In this document: positions 63,628 to 64,000 of the stretch, piece by piece
How the letters are laid out: every line of letters begins with the position of its first letter
Position numbering within the stretch: the first letter of the stretch is position 1
NCBI RefSeq assembly: GCF_000745235.1
Contig: NZ_JQNL01000001.1
Span: 4,210,001-4,274,000 of the forward strand
Direction of reading: 5' to 3'
Source: Luteibacter mycovicinus
GTDB taxonomy: Bacteria; Pseudomonadota; Gammaproteobacteria; Xanthomonadales; Rhodanobacteraceae
Length of the DNA: 64,000 nucleotides
Translations under genes and position numbers: made by a program
Notes under the pieces: generated by a model
Databases searched by the model: none
What the model was told of the DNA's origin: nothing
The model's input: the letters and a program-made list of their open reading frames with translations, nothing else

Positions 63628-63999
63628 TCAAACGGGTGTTTGACGCCACGGGGGTGTTGCCAGCCGTTCAACAAGGAAGTCGGCAAGCTGGCGCACCTTG
63701 GGCGACAGGTGGCGGCTCTGGGGATAAACCAGCCAGACGGAGCCATGGTCATAGCGCCAGCTGTCGAGCACGGACACCAGTGAGCCGTCCGTCAGGGCTT
63801 GCTCGACGTAGAAGTCGGGCAGCTGCGCGATCCCAAGTCCGCGACGGACGGCGTCGAGCAGGGCCTGCCCGGAACTGGCGTGATATCGGCCACGCACAGG
63901 CCGCTGTCGGGGCTGTCCGTGCTCGGCGAAGATCCAGTGGCTTGCCGACCCGAGCAGCAAGATATGACTCGTCAGATCATCAGGGGTTGCCGGTGCGGG
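63628..63999 (-). CDS. LysR family regulator, C-terminal part (cut by window edge)
   Basis: The last ~123 residues of a LysR-type regulator; the 5' end lies to the right of the window. What is visible is the second half of the effector-binding domain, with 'ASSGQALLDAVRRGLGIAQLPDFYV' (about 63800-63880), 'LVSVLDSWR', and 'VWLVYPQSRHLSPKVRQLADFLV', all very typical of LTTRs that have the 'LYPxSRHLxPKVRxFIDF' ending. The frame has no stop up to base 64000. Target genes are not known; LTTRs are often divergent from their target, which would also lie to the right. Confidence 0.92.
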   Translation of the reverse strand, partial: PAPATPDDLTSHILLLGSASHWIFAEHGQPRQRPVRGRYHASSGQALLDAVRRGLGIAQLPDFYVEQALTDGSLVSVLDSWRYDHGSVWLVYPQSRHLSPKVRQLADFLVERLATPPWRQTPV

Positions 64000-64000
64000 A

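Noticed and set aside
63458..63643. A 61-codon plus-strand frame in the last intergenic region.
   Set aside because: Composition looks like chance; no ribosome-binding site and it runs into the LysR gene from the other side.

Overview
The window is a gene-dense stretch (about 64% GC by eye) of a chromosome from a gammaproteobacterium. Gene order (cmk-rpsA-ihfB-lapA-lapB, tpiA-secG-tRNA-Leu), REP sequences of the 'GTAGGAGC...' type and the protein set point to Lysobacterales (Xanthomonadales), most likely Rhodanobacteraceae (Luteibacter/Dyella-like). This placement is inference from familiarity; no search was run. I see no insertion sequence, prophage, CRISPR array or rRNA operon.

1-10.2 kb: the 3' part of treY, a bacterial acyl-CoA-binding protein, then cmk, rpsA and ihfB. 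Next is a tightly overlapping five-gene operon, lapA-lapB-polyprenyl-P sugar-phosphate transferase-WbpM-like dehydratase-galU, which links control of LPS assembly with the first steps of surface polysaccharide synthesis and ends at a clear terminator. 10.3-16.8 kb: small membrane proteins, an exported amidase, a two-gene operon of di- and tri-haem cytochromes c without an adjacent dehydrogenase, a Mug-type glycosylase, an MscS channel and a DUF1003 protein.

16.8-30.5 kb: typA, and beside it a large lipoprotein whose last ~140 residues are a type IV pilin-like domain (the most unusual protein here). Then come a hypothetical protein, a 3-hydroxybutyrate-oligomer hydrolase-like enzyme, cyclophilin, an aminotransferase, mdh, a CDF transporter, gnd and a glutathionyl-hydroquinone reductase. 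30.5-43.2 kb: a stress protein with a PNPOx fold, an M1 peptidase with a membrane partner, catalase HPII, an ABC exporter, a DMT transporter, a class-C beta-lactamase-like hydrolase and a large DUF3772-MscS channel.

43.3-51.1 kb: tpiA-secG-tRNA-Leu(GAG), an MHYT-GGDEF-EAL protein, an ECF sigma factor coupled to a small membrane protein and an exported beta-rich protein, and an operon of zf-UBP, HAD phosphatase and quinone oxidoreductase. 51-64 kb is more accessory: small unknowns, a TPR lipoprotein, a stand-alone receiver, DUF4105 and TraB/GumN proteins, an FNR-like regulator with four candidate iron-sulfur cysteines, an amidohydrolase, several very small genes (41- and 53-aa products), gene remnants, CsbD and Lys/Ala-rich stress-type proteins, and the 3' part of a LysR regulator at the right edge.
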